DNA of 46,717 nucleotides from an uncultured Planctomyces sp. (GTDB lineage: Bacteria; Planctomycetota; Planctomycetia; Planctomycetales; Planctomycetaceae): positions 1 to 46,717 of the forward strand of contig CALDJX010000320.1 of the NCBI GenBank assembly GCA_937899075.1, written 5' to 3'. Position numbers and translations under genes: made by a program. Position 1 is the first letter of the stretch. Each line of letters begins with the position of its first letter. The notes under the pieces were generated by a model. That model did not search any database. It saw only the letters and a program-made list of their open reading frames with translations, and was not told the DNA's origin. Positions 1 to 8,096 of this stretch are shown here, in pieces.

Positions 1-930
1 CTTCGTTGTTGACCAGAAACGCGGTGATTATGTCCGCGGCTTCGACGGCGACCGCTTCCTGAGCCTCTTCGGTGGACGCTCCCAGATGAGGCGTTGTGAT
101 GATGTTGTCGACGCCTCGGATGGGGTCGTCGGCTGCCGGCGGTTCCTGCGGGTAAACATCCAGGCCGGCTCCGGCGATGGTTCCGTTCTTGACCGCTTCC
201 ACGAGGTCGGCTTCGTCGACAATCCCTCCGCGAGCACAGTTGATGATGCGGGCGCCCGGTCGCATTTTCTTCATGCGTTCGGCATTGATCAGCCCTTTGG
301 TTTCGGGGGTCAGCGGCGTGTGGACGGAAATGTAGTCGCACTTGTCGATGACGTCGTCGACCTCGCGAAACAGCTCGATGCCGAATTCTCGAGCGCGTTC
401 TTCGGACAGGAACGGGTCGTAGCCGATGACTTTCATTTCGAAGGCCAGCGCCCGCTTGGCGAGCGTCAGGCCGATTCGTCCCAGCCCGATCACGGCCAGT
501 GTTTTTCCGGCAAGCTGCGAGCCGGTGAATTTTTTGCGGTCCCAGCCGCCGGCTTTCATCGTGGCAGCGGCCTGCGGAATGTTCCGCGACAAAGACGCCA
601 TCAGAGCAAAAGCCAGTTCCGCCGTGCTGGTCGTGTTTCCGGCCGGCGTGTTCATCACGATGATGCCTTCGCGAGTGGCCGCATCGAGATCGACATTGTC
701 GACTCCGACGCCCGCTCGAACGATGACCTTCAGGCGAGGCTGACCGGCTAGCACTTCGGCCGTCAGCTTGGTCGCGCTGCGGATGATGACGCCCTCGACG
801 TCCTGCAGTTGCTCACGGACGTTTTCCGGTGAGCCCATCACGATTTCCAGTTCCGGCGACTCGCGCAGGATCGCCAGGCCGGCTTCGGACAGATTATCGG
901 TGATGAGAACGCGGATTTTTGAATCGCTCA
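1..930 (-). CDS. serA: D-3-phosphoglycerate dehydrogenase, N-terminal ~310 residues (cut by window edge)
   Basis: Minus-strand reading frame opening at ATG 930-928 and still open at base 1, so the C-terminal part (usually including an ACT domain in ~530-residue forms) lies outside. The enzyme oxidises 3-phosphoglycerate with NAD in the first step of serine synthesis in the cytosol. Visible signatures are the N-terminal substrate-domain segment RAGVGVDNVD, the Rossmann motif VIGLGRIG, the active-site Arg segment NCARGGIVDE, and the His segment TTPHLGASTEEAQ near the edge. No strong Shine-Dalgarno precedes the ATG, but the protein homology begins right at MSDSKIRVLITD, which supports this start. 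The next gene upstream is the kinase, 414 bases away on the same strand. Assignment is firm; overall length cannot be judged. Confidence 0.95.
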
Positions 931-1344
931 TGGTGCTGAAACTGCTGGGCTAACGGAATGGGGCGAGTGAACATCGGGACAAGCAAAACAGGCGAATTGC
1001 CTCTCAATCGTCCTGCGCGAGTCATAATCGCAGCGTCGGACGAACAAAAGGGACAGACCCGCGTTTCGACCGAATTTGGCCTCAGCAGACGGCAGCGTGA
1101 CGAAAATTCTGACCCGCAGTGTCAGATTTCGGTTCGGATCGTTGGAAAGTCGTTTCGAACTAACGATCAAGGCGTCCTTCTGCGAGCTCCGCAGCATGGT
1201 CATGCCGATGGGATCATCCAGAATGACTCAGTATTGCTCACTGTTCGCGAAATTCACTAACAAACAAGGCAATCCACCGGGCATCGAAATTCGATCGGCA
1301 ATGAGTTGTCCGCCAAGACCTTCCACCCAGATTGGTAATTCTGG
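931..1344. other. Gene-free stretch between kinase 3' end and serA start
   Basis: About 410 bases with only short overlapping open frames on both strands and no recognisable protein. It should carry the serA promoter (reading leftwards). I see no convincing terminator with a T-run, no repeat of the families found elsewhere in the window and no RNA gene. Confidence 0.4.
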
Positions 1345-3138
1345 TTACTCCGCACTCTGCGCGAGGCGCATCGTGCGCGTCATTTCTTTGTCTCTAGGAA
1401 AGAACTTCAAGCCACGCTTGCAGATGCGACCGGCAAGCGACGGTTTCCCATTTGTCCGGGCCTGCTCTGCGAAGTCCCGAAACGCCTGTCGCATTTGCTT
1501 TTTCAGTTCTGGAGTGTTGTCCCACTTCAACGCATGCTGGTAAATCTTGATTCCCGCATCCAGACGTTTGGTTCGGCAAAGCACGAGAGCCTGCTTGCCG
1601 GCGAATTTTGCGGCCTGACTGCGAATCTTCTGGTCATCATACGCTTCGAGAATTCGAGTCCAATGCTTCAGTGAACCTTGGGGATCGTCCGGATTCCAGT
1701 TCACCAGCGACGCTACGCTGGTCGTCTTGACCAGTTCGTTCAGTGTTTCGTAACTGGGGCGGACAAGGTGCATTGCGGCCGCTACTGAGACTGCGCGGCT
1801 GTGTTGATTGTTCTCCAACTCACGTTGAATGAGCCGACACCCATTAGAAAACATTAGTGCGAACTGCTCGGCGGCCTTGCCAGGCTGTGTGTCCACGATT
1901 TCCACCAGAAGTCGAGACAGCTTCGACTTCCCAAGGCGGTTCTGGATACCTGCAACAATCTGACCCCGTGATCTTCCCTTCCCAGTTGAACTGGCTTTCC
2001 GCTTGGCTTTCTTCTTGTTCTCAGCCTCGTCTGCTGATGAAGGTTCATACGCGTCGGTTGATTCGTCCTCGTCTGCTTCGGCTAGCCCGGCCAGCAGATT
2101 CATCGAAATCTCGTCCGATTCCGTATCGCTGTTCGAAGGCTTCTCGGAACGACTGATATCTTTGGTGCTAACTTTCGGCGATGCAGGAATTTGCGGTGAA
2201 GCCGTCGTCTTACCGAATTGATCCAACGCGGCGGCCATCTCATTTCCAGTGGCGAATCGATCTCCAGGCTGCTTGTTCAGGCACTTCGCGCAGATCTCAA
2301 TCAACAGGTGATCAGAGTCCGGACGGATACTCTGAAGTGGCGGTGCGTCATCGCGCAGTACCTGAGCGGCCAGTGACACAGTGCTGCCAACAAACGGTCG
2401 GCGACCGGCCACCAGTTCAAACAGGATAACTCCCAAGGCGTAGATATCTGTCGTAGAACCGATGCGATCGAGCGTTCCCTCCATTTGCTCTGGAGACATG
2501 TACGCCGGCGTGCCCATCATCGCGCCTTCACGCGTCAGCGTTTCGTCACCTGGGCACTCCCGTCGTGCCAGCCCGAAATCCATGATTACCGGTTCGTTGC
2601 GGAGATCGATCATCACGTTGTCGGGCTTCAAATCACGATGCACGACGCTGTTCGAATGCGCTTCCTGCATGGCTCGTGCGAGCTTCGCAACCAGAATGGC
2701 AACGTCGCTCTGAGGAAGCAGGTTGTCCGCCGCCGTGAATTGGGTCAGCGTGTTGCCCTCGATGAAGGCCATGGTCAGAAAGTGGAACCCGTCCTGTTCC
2801 CCGACATCGTAGATTGGACAGATATTGGAATGCCGCAGCAGGGCCGCTGCCCGAGCTTCACGAAGAAACCGCTCCAGGGACTGCGAATCGGTGTTTGCGA
2901 ATCGAGGAACCTTGAGAGCGACGCTCCGATTGAGCTGTGTATCAAGGGCGAGATAGACCCGTCCCATAGCGCCTTCACCAAGCACTTTTCCCAACCGATA
3001 GCGACCAAACTCAACAGGGACTCCATACAGCATGGCGTGTTGCCCAGTATCAGCCATCGTCGCCTGATCGTACTGGTCGGCCACAGAGTCAGCCTTGGCC
3101 GGCTGTGGCTTTTCGGGTTCAGATTGCTTGGCCGACAT
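1345..3138 (-). CDS. Hanks-type serine/threonine protein kinase with helical C-terminal half
   Basis: A cytosolic eukaryotic-like protein kinase of 597 residues. Kinase motifs in order (numbered from the chosen start): glycine loop GEGAMGRVYLA near 55, invariant Lys in VALKV (about 76), catalytic HRDLKPDN (about 168-175), DFGLA (about 187), then TPAYMSPEQ. After residue ~310 comes an acidic linker, a basic Lys/Arg-rich patch, and ~230 residues of predicted alpha-helical, TPR-like sequence. No membrane helix is visible, unlike many planctomycete kinases. An ATG six bases further upstream (3144) is possible, but GGAAGGA at 3151-3145 is six bases from ATG 3138 and nearly abuts ATG 3144, so 3138 is preferred. 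Substrate unknown; no cognate phosphatase nearby. Confidence 0.9.
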   Translation of the reverse strand: MSAKQSEPEKPQPAKADSVADQYDQATMADTGQHAMLYGVPVEFGRYRLGKVLGEGAMGRVYLALDTQLNRSVALKVPRFANTDSQSLERFLREARAAALLRHSNICPIYDVGEQDGFHFLTMAFIEGNTLTQFTAADNLLPQSDVAILVAKLARAMQEAHSNSVVHRDLKPDNVMIDLRNEPVIMDFGLARRECPGDETLTREGAMMGTPAYMSPEQMEGTLDRIGSTTDIYALGVILFELVAGRRPFVGSTVSLAAQVLRDDAPPLQSIRPDSDHLLIEICAKCLNKQPGDRFATGNEMAAALDQFGKTTASPQIPASPKVSTKDISRSEKPSNSDTESDEISMNLLAGLAEADEDESTDAYEPSSADEAENKKKAKRKASSTGKGRSRGQIVAGIQNRLGKSKLSRLLVEIVDTQPGKAAEQFALMFSNGCRLIQRELENNQHSRAVSVAAAMHLVRPSYETLNELVKTTSVASLVNWNPDDPQGSLKHWTRILEAYDDQKIRSQAAKFAGKQALVLCRTKRLDAGIKIYQHALKWDNTPELKKQMRQAFRDFAEQARTNGKPSLAGRICKRGLKFFPRDKEMTRTMRLAQSAE

Positions 3139-3345
3139 GTGCATTCCTTCCGTCTGGCCTCAACTGCTGGCAGACTACGCGAAGTGTACAAAGACCATCG
3201 GTCATGTTGATAAGCTTCAACAGTAGTTTGAAATAGTGTTGTGTTCGCCGGGCGTCTTGTCCACTCATCCATAAAACGCCGTTGATTTGTCCCCTCCCTC
3301 CGAAACAAACAGCATTTTCGTACGTTGGCCCCAGTAAATGCGAAT

Positions 3346-3391
3346 AGCAAAAAAGGGGCGTCGTCGCCTCTGTTGGCAACGACGCCCCTTT
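3346..3391 (-). terminator. Intrinsic terminator of the DegT-type aminotransferase gene
   Basis: A perfect 13-bp stem (arms 3352-3364 and 3379-3391, core GGGGCGTCGT) with a 14-base loop. Read on the minus strand, it is followed directly by a run of six T. It lies ~60 bases beyond the stop of the aminotransferase gene at 3450, so it should end that transcript before the kinase gene. The rest of the 3139-3449 gap holds nothing else I recognise and should contain the kinase promoter. Confidence 0.85.
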
Positions 3392-3449
3392 GAGTCTGCG
3401 GGTCTTTAAAGAAGATCAGAAGGTCCGCTTCCGTCCCAAATTGGTTCGG

Positions 3450-4673
3450 TCAAGCCGCTTTCGAATCAGGCAAACCGAATGGGTAGGCGACGGTGGCGGG
3501 GTTTGCGGCGCCCAAGGCTGTTGCCAGACCCTCGACGACTCGGTCCTGCTGGGCGTCGGTCAGTTCGGCGAAGATGGGCAGCGACAGGACTTCCGCGGAC
3601 GCTCGTTCGGCTTCGGGGAGCTGGCCGGGTTTGTAGCCGAGTCCGGCGAAGCATTCCTGCAGGTGCAGCGGCGTCGGGTAGTAGATGGCCGCTCCGATCT
3701 GCTGCTCACGGAGCGAACTTTGTACTTCGTCGCGGCGGCCTTCGCCGACTCGCACCGTGTACTGGTTGTAGACGTGCCGACGGTCAGGTTTGGCGGTCGG
3801 GAGATCGATGCGGTCGGTCAGTTTTTGACCTTCACACAGTTCGGCATACCGAGCGGCGTTGGCAATGCGACCTTCAGTCCACGTTTCCAGGTGTTGGAGT
3901 TTGACTCGCAGAACCGCTGCCTGAAGAGCGTCCAGCCGGCTGTTGAAGCCCATTTCTTTATGAGTGTATCCGCCGAGGTCGCCGTGAACCCGCAATCTTC
4001 GCAGCTTGCCGGCCAGGACGGGGTCGTCTGTGGTGATGAGTCCGCCGTCTCCGGCCGCTCCCAGATTCTTCGTCGGGAAGAAGCTGAAGCTGGCTGTTCT
4101 GCCCAGAACGCCAGCTTTGCGTCCATTATAGGTGGCTCCGATGGCCTGGCAGGCGTCTTCGAACACGAAGAGGTTGTGTTTGAACGACAGCCGCCAGATG
4201 GGGTCCATGTCGGCGCACTGGCCGAAAATGTGGACCGGCATGATCGCTCGCGTTTTCGGAGTGATCGCGGCTTCGATCGCTTTCGGATCGATGTTGTACG
4301 TGTCCGGCAGGATGTCGACGAAAACGGGTGTCGCCCCGGTTCGGCAGATCGCTCCCGCCGTCGCAAAGAATGTAAACGGCGAGGTGATGACTTCGTCGCC
4401 CGGTCCGATGTCCATCCCGATCAGCGAAAGCAGCAGAGCGTCCGACCCGGACGCGCATCCGATGGCGTCTCGCGAATCGCAATACTCGGTGAGTTCGAAT
4501 TCGAGTTCGGCGACTTCGTCCCCAAGGACAAAGGCCTGATTTTCGAAAACCTTCTCGACCGCAGCGTTGATCGCTGGCTTGATCGTCTGAAATTGAGCTT
4601 TCAGATCGATAAACGGGACAGGTTCAGATGTGGTTGTGGATGACGGATTAATCCCGGCCATCAGCGACTCCAT
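3450..4673 (-). CDS. DegT/DnrJ/EryC1/StrS-family PLP-dependent sugar aminotransferase (WbpE-like)
   Basis: A 407-residue fold-type-I aminotransferase of the family that transfers an amino group to keto-sugar nucleotides for surface polysaccharide. Seen motifs: FIDLKAQ near 21, phosphate-binding GSDALLLSL at 76-84, GDEVITSPFTF near 92, Asp in FEDACQ (D173), the PLP Schiff-base lysine in FFPTKNLG (K202) followed by GDGG, and the C-terminal substrate-site segment YYPTPLHLQ. From memory, the sequence layout resembles WbpE (UDP-2-acetamido-2-deoxy-3-oxo-glucuronate aminotransferase) more than the ArnB type, but the sugar substrate cannot be fixed without its partner genes, none of which are adjacent. 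No clear Shine-Dalgarno was found. The first Met is used; Met5 is an alternative. Confidence 0.9.
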   Translation of the reverse strand: MESLMAGINPSSTTTSEPVPFIDLKAQFQTIKPAINAAVEKVFENQAFVLGDEVAELEFELTEYCDSRDAIGCASGSDALLLSLIGMDIGPGDEVITSPFTFFATAGAICRTGATPVFVDILPDTYNIDPKAIEAAITPKTRAIMPVHIFGQCADMDPIWRLSFKHNLFVFEDACQAIGATYNGRKAGVLGRTASFSFFPTKNLGAAGDGGLITTDDPVLAGKLRRLRVHGDLGGYTHKEMGFNSRLDALQAAVLRVKLQHLETWTEGRIANAARYAELCEGQKLTDRIDLPTAKPDRRHVYNQYTVRVGEGRRDEVQSSLREQQIGAAIYYPTPLHLQECFAGLGYKPGQLPEAERASAEVLSLPIFAELTDAQQDRVVEGLATALGAANPATVAYPFGLPDSKAA

Positions 4674-5002
4674 TCGCGTCTGGGTAGATGTTTGGTGCGG
4701 AAATCTACGAGCAGCTCGGAAAATGTGTCAATATGGCGATTTTCCGGACCGCTTTTCCGCCGTTTTTCGCAGTGTCTGGCGGCAGTCTCCGACCTCGCCA
4801 CTTAAATCGATCGACCGATTGCCGAACAACGTGCAGGAATTTCACGACGGCAGCGTCAGAAATCGGCGAACATTCTCGATGACAGAGTTGTTGGTTTCGT
4901 CGACGGGCGGCGGATTGAGCCGTGGAGTCCGATGCCGTCGTGAACCTGCGCGTCGTTTGCTAGCATCCGTGCTGCACTCTTCCGATTCCGAGGAAATGTT
5001 CC
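4674..5002. other. Divergent intergenic region
   Basis: Lies between the starts of the minus-strand aminotransferase and the plus-strand exported protein, so promoters for both are expected here. I see no repeat, hairpin or convincing -35/-10 pair. A GAGGAA box at 4990-4995 serves the plus-strand gene. Confidence 0.35.
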
Positions 5003-5941
5003 ATGCGTTGTTTTTCTGAATTTCGACAATCGCAGAATCTGATGGCCCATCGTCTTCAAATTCTGATTCCGGCCATTGCTGCGGCGATGGCCTGCGCCGC
5101 GACGTCGTCCGCTCGTGCCGACGTTTTTGATGACCACACGGCGTACTGGCTCCGGCGCGCGACAGCCGACACCAAGCCGTTGGAATCTCTGGCGATGCGC
5201 GATTCGCTTTCGCTCAAGTCGATCGGCCGCGGTATCGGGTCGCCGTGCATCGTCGTTCACACCGACGATGACAACTGGACGAAGGCGCTGGTCACCTGGG
5301 GATTCCGCAAGGGCACCAACGGCGAACGCGTTCCCGTCGTTCTGATCGAGCGGTTTGTGAATTACCGAGGTGACCGGCAGACCATCACAACGGCGGCCGG
5401 CAAGGACGTCATGCTGTTTCCGGGTTTCGGATTCAACTTCGACATTGGGCAGGTCGTTCCGGAAGGACAGGGCGAGGACATTCTCTGCGTCGCCGAAGGA
5501 GTTCTGAAGCCCGCCGCGAAGTCAGAACTGTTTGTCCTGAACGGCCCGGCGATTCCAGAACCGGATCCGACGACGCGACCGGATCCAACCTCGCACACAG
5601 GCGTGCTTCCGACGGACTTCGCCGGTGCCTGGAAAGTCCGCATTGATGGTCGATGGGAAGGCGTCTGGGAACTGGATGTCGAAGAACGCCGAGTCTTCGG
5701 TCGGTTCATCTCGGACGAAACAAAAAGCGTCTACGAAATTTCCGGCAAGATCGCCGCGTTGCCTCACAACGCGAAACTGAGCATCGAACTGGCGAACGCG
5801 TCGCAGTCGATCGATGCCTTCTTGTGGACCAAAGACAAATCCGCGATGGCCGGCTTCATGCTGATGGCCAATCGAAAACTTGGCTTTTACGCGACTCGCA
5901 TCAAGCCGGAAGCAACTCCTGAAGATAAGCCCGAGGAATAA
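5003..5941 (+). CDS. Exported protein of unknown function
   Basis: A 312-residue protein not recognised as a named family. It begins with a signal peptide: a basic N-region, a hydrophobic run LIPAIAAAMACAAT and a likely cleavage after SARA. The middle contains a block on handling or scaling (ALVTWGFRKG, VLIERFVNYRG). A Pro/Thr-rich linker (PEPDPTTRPDPTS) leads into a ~100-residue C-terminal domain (WKVRIDGRWEGVWELDVEE, FGRFISDE) that looks beta-rich. The start is set by GAGGAA at 4990-4995, seven bases before ATG 5003; Met14 (MAHRLQ) is an alternative. The stop is 12 bases before ispH, so the two are probably co-transcribed, although no functional link is evident. Confidence 0.75.
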   Translation: MRCFSEFRQSQNLMAHRLQILIPAIAAAMACAATSSARADVFDDHTAYWLRRATADTKPLESLAMRDSLSLKSIGRGIGSPCIVVHTDDDNWTKALVTWGFRKGTNGERVPVVLIERFVNYRGDRQTITTAAGKDVMLFPGFGFNFDIGQVVPEGQGEDILCVAEGVLKPAAKSELFVLNGPAIPEPDPTTRPDPTSHTGVLPTDFAGAWKVRIDGRWEGVWELDVEERRVFGRFISDETKSVYEISGKIAALPHNAKLSIELANASQSIDAFLWTKDKSAMAGFMLMANRKLGFYATRIKPEATPEDKPEE

Positions 5942-5953
5942 GGCGGCACGCCC

Positions 5954-6889
5954 ATGAAGATTCTACTGGCAAACCCTCGCGGCTTTTGCGCCGGCGTAAA
6001 CATGGCGATCGAGTGCCTGGACGAAGCGATCAAACGTTTCGGCACGAACATCTACGTGTACCACGAAATCGTCCACAACCGATACGTCGTCGACCGATTC
6101 ACTCAACAAGGCGTCGCGTTTGTGAATTCGATCTCCGAAGTGCCGGTAGGGTCGATCCTGCTTTACAGCGCTCATGGAGTCTCGCCGGAAATCCGTCGGC
6201 AATCAAAAGAGCGAAAGCTGCACACGATCGATGCGACCTGCCCGCTCGTCACCAAGGTGCATCTCGAAGCGATCAAGTATGCCAAAGAGGGCTACAACAT
6301 TGTGCTGATCGGTCACGAAGGTCACGACGAAGTCATCGGCACGATGGGCGAGGCTCCGGAAAGCATCACGTTGGTTGAAACTCCGGAAGCCGTTGACGAA
6401 TTACCATTCGCAGACGACGCAAAGATCGCTTACCTCACGCAGACGACGCTCAGCGTTTCCGAAGCTGAAGCGATCATCGGTCGATTGCGTCAGAAGTTTC
6501 CGAACATCCACTGCCCACCGAAGGACGACATCTGCTACGCGACAACCAACCGGCAGGAAGCCATCGACACGCTGGCCACCAACGCCGACGCCGTGATTGT
6601 GCTGGGCAGTCAGAACAGTTCAAACAGTCGCCGCCTGATGGAACTCGGAGCGTCCCACGGAGCGAAGGCATTCCTCATCGACGGCATTCACGAACTGCCG
6701 GACGACGCTCTGTCGGTTGGCGACACCGTGCTGATTTCCGCCGGAGCGAGCGCTCCTGAAGTGGTCGTGCAGGAGTGCGTCGATGCTCTGGTCGAAAAGT
6801 ACGGCGCAGAAGTGGAAAGCATCGTCGTGCGGGAGGAACACGTCAGCTTTCCGCTGCCGAAAGAACTGCGACTGATCACGGTCGACTGA
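5954..6889 (+). CDS. ispH: 4-hydroxy-3-methylbut-2-enyl diphosphate reductase
   Basis: Last enzyme of the MEP isoprenoid pathway. It reduces HMBPP to IPP and DMAPP using a [4Fe-4S] cluster. The three cluster cysteines are visible at C12 (RGFCAGV), C96 (DATCPLVTK) and C194 (DICYATTNRQ). The conserved His41 (EIVHN), His74 (YSAHG), His124 and the proton-relay Glu126 (GHEGHDEV) are also present. At 311 residues it has normal length and looks intact. It follows the exported protein by 12 bases and precedes the rhomboid-like gene by 44 bases, suggesting one plus-strand transcription unit. Confidence 0.97.
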   Translation: MKILLANPRGFCAGVNMAIECLDEAIKRFGTNIYVYHEIVHNRYVVDRFTQQGVAFVNSISEVPVGSILLYSAHGVSPEIRRQSKERKLHTIDATCPLVTKVHLEAIKYAKEGYNIVLIGHEGHDEVIGTMGEAPESITLVETPEAVDELPFADDAKIAYLTQTTLSVSEAEAIIGRLRQKFPNIHCPPKDDICYATTNRQEAIDTLATNADAVIVLGSQNSSNSRRLMELGASHGAKAFLIDGIHELPDDALSVGDTVLISAGASAPEVVVQECVDALVEKYGAEVESIVVREEHVSFPLPKELRLITVD

Positions 6890-6933
6890 ACAACCGAGCG
6901 TCGATTGAAACTGTCTGAGAACAAGGCCCCACC

Positions 6934-7728
6934 ATGCGACTGCTGGACCGTCTGGAACGGAAATTCAGACCCTACGCCATCCCCAACCTGACCATCGTCA
7001 TCATCATTGGCCAGGTCTTGACGTACGTTCTCAGCCGGTCAAATCCGCAGATCATTGACCGGATGGAGCTAGTTCCAACTCTGGTGAAGGAAGGCGAGTT
7101 CTGGCGATTGTTCAGTTTCTGTTTCGTTCCGCCACCAATCAACCTGATCTTCTTCATTATTGGGATCGTGCTTTTTCGACTCATGGGATCAGCGCTGGAA
7201 CAAACCCTTGGCACGGTTCGCTACAACATCTATCTGCTAACCGGCTATTTCGCGACTGTAGCTGTGGCGTTTGTCTATCCGGACCAGATCGCCAGCAATA
7301 TTTTCGTCGTGACATCAGTTTATCTGGCGTTTGCATGGCTGTTTCCAGATTTCGTTTTGCAGATCATGTTTATTTTGCCGGTAAAAGTTCGCTGGATCGC
7401 TCTCTTCATGTGGATTGGTATTGGCTATTCGCTGATTAAGGGTGACATGGCGACGAGGCTGGTCGCTCTTGCTGGGATCACGAATTTCCTACTGTTTTTT
7501 GGTCCTGAGGTCATTCAGAGATTACGGTCGAAAGGCCGACGAATTCAGCAGAAGGCTCAGGTTAGCGCCGACGCGAGAAAACCGAGGCACAAATGCGTCG
7601 TCTGTGGTACGACCGACAAGTCCGACCCGACACTCGAATTCCGATACTGCAGCAAGTGCGAAGGTGCTTTTTGTTATTGTGAAAACCATCTCCACGATCA
7701 CGAGCACTTCAGCAATACCGATGCCTGA
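6934..7728 (+). CDS. Rhomboid-like membrane protein with C-terminal Cys/His-rich (zinc-binding) tail, probable pseudoprotease
   Basis: A 264-residue protein with about five to six hydrophobic helices (roughly 17-35, 65-85, 98-118, 124-145, 148-165, 168-190). Rhomboid-family landmarks are present: FWRLFSF before the second helix, LMGSALEQTLGTVRYN in the L1-type region, and LPVKVRWIA later. The catalytic GxSG of active rhomboid proteases is not there; the corresponding helix reads VVTSVYLAFAW. The soluble tail has C221-x2-C224, C239-x2-C242, C247-x-C249 and histidines at 252, 254, 256 and 258, enough for two zinc sites. I infer an inactive rhomboid or derlin-like membrane scaffold; activity with a non-canonical serine cannot be excluded. 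Repeat-family-1 copy A begins 40 bases after the stop. Confidence 0.75.
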   Translation: MRLLDRLERKFRPYAIPNLTIVIIIGQVLTYVLSRSNPQIIDRMELVPTLVKEGEFWRLFSFCFVPPPINLIFFIIGIVLFRLMGSALEQTLGTVRYNIYLLTGYFATVAVAFVYPDQIASNIFVVTSVYLAFAWLFPDFVLQIMFILPVKVRWIALFMWIGIGYSLIKGDMATRLVALAGITNFLLFFGPEVIQRLRSKGRRIQQKAQVSADARKPRHKCVVCGTTDKSDPTLEFRYCSKCEGAFCYCENHLHDHEHFSNTDA

Positions 7729-7767
7729 CTGACTCCACTCAACGGCGGATCTCTCGTCCGATTTTGA

Positions 7768-7906
7768 GCTAACAGCCTGTTGGGAAAGTGTGCCACTGGC
7801 TTTGCCAGTGCCGTCTACAATCGGAAGCTTCAACAAGTTCCGCACTGGCAGAGCCAGTGGCACACGGTGGGATGGTCAATCCTCAGTTTTCCAACAGGCT
7901 GCTAAC
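7768..7906. repeat. Palindromic repeat family 1, copy A (with outer arms)
   Basis: Inner arms at 7788-7811 and 7842-7865 are inverted copies of a unit whose core is CACTGGCtttGCCAGTG, so each arm is itself a hairpin and the arms also pair with each other. Outer arms at 7768-7787 and 7887-7906 (consensus TTAGCAGCCTGTTGGAAAA) form a second inverted pair. Other copies are at 18850, 29491 and 33533. It lies 3' of the rhomboid-like gene. Confidence 0.9.
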
Positions 7907-7989
7907 CGTTTGACGACGATGCTGCCAGTCACAAATCCGCGTTGCATGCTCCCCTCTGAAAACACCGAAACCGAACCAGAAACAAATGG

Positions 7990-8064
7990 AATTCACAAAG
8001 AACACTGAGTTAAGAAAGAAGCAAATTTCAATGCTCCGTGCCCTCTGTGAACTCTGTGGCTAAC
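7990..8064. repeat. CACAGAG-type inverted repeat without an internal gene
   Basis: The right end, 8034-8063, read on the minus strand begins TTAGCCACAGAG and matches 24175-24204 at 28 of 30 positions by eye. The left end, 7990-8010 (TTCACAAAGAACACTGAG), is a degenerate counterpart. Only ~23 bases lie between the ends. This looks like an empty or collapsed version of the GxxExxY-carrying unit at 24175-24594. It ends 33 bases before the FIST gene. Together with repeat copy A it fills most of the 7729-8096 gap. Confidence 0.75.
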
Positions 8065-8096
8065 CTCCGAAATCCAAAACCACGAACGGCCTTCTT

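Noticed and set aside
86-751. 221-residue plus-strand open frame at the left edge
   Set aside because: Antisense to serA, whose motifs are clear on the minus strand.
928-1203. 91-residue minus-strand open frame upstream of serA
   Set aside because: No motif, no ribosome site, Arg-rich shadow-like composition, and it overlaps the serA start.
3390-4643. 417-residue plus-strand open frame
   Set aside because: It is the antisense shadow of the well-supported DegT-type aminotransferase. Its protein is compositionally odd with no recognisable motif.
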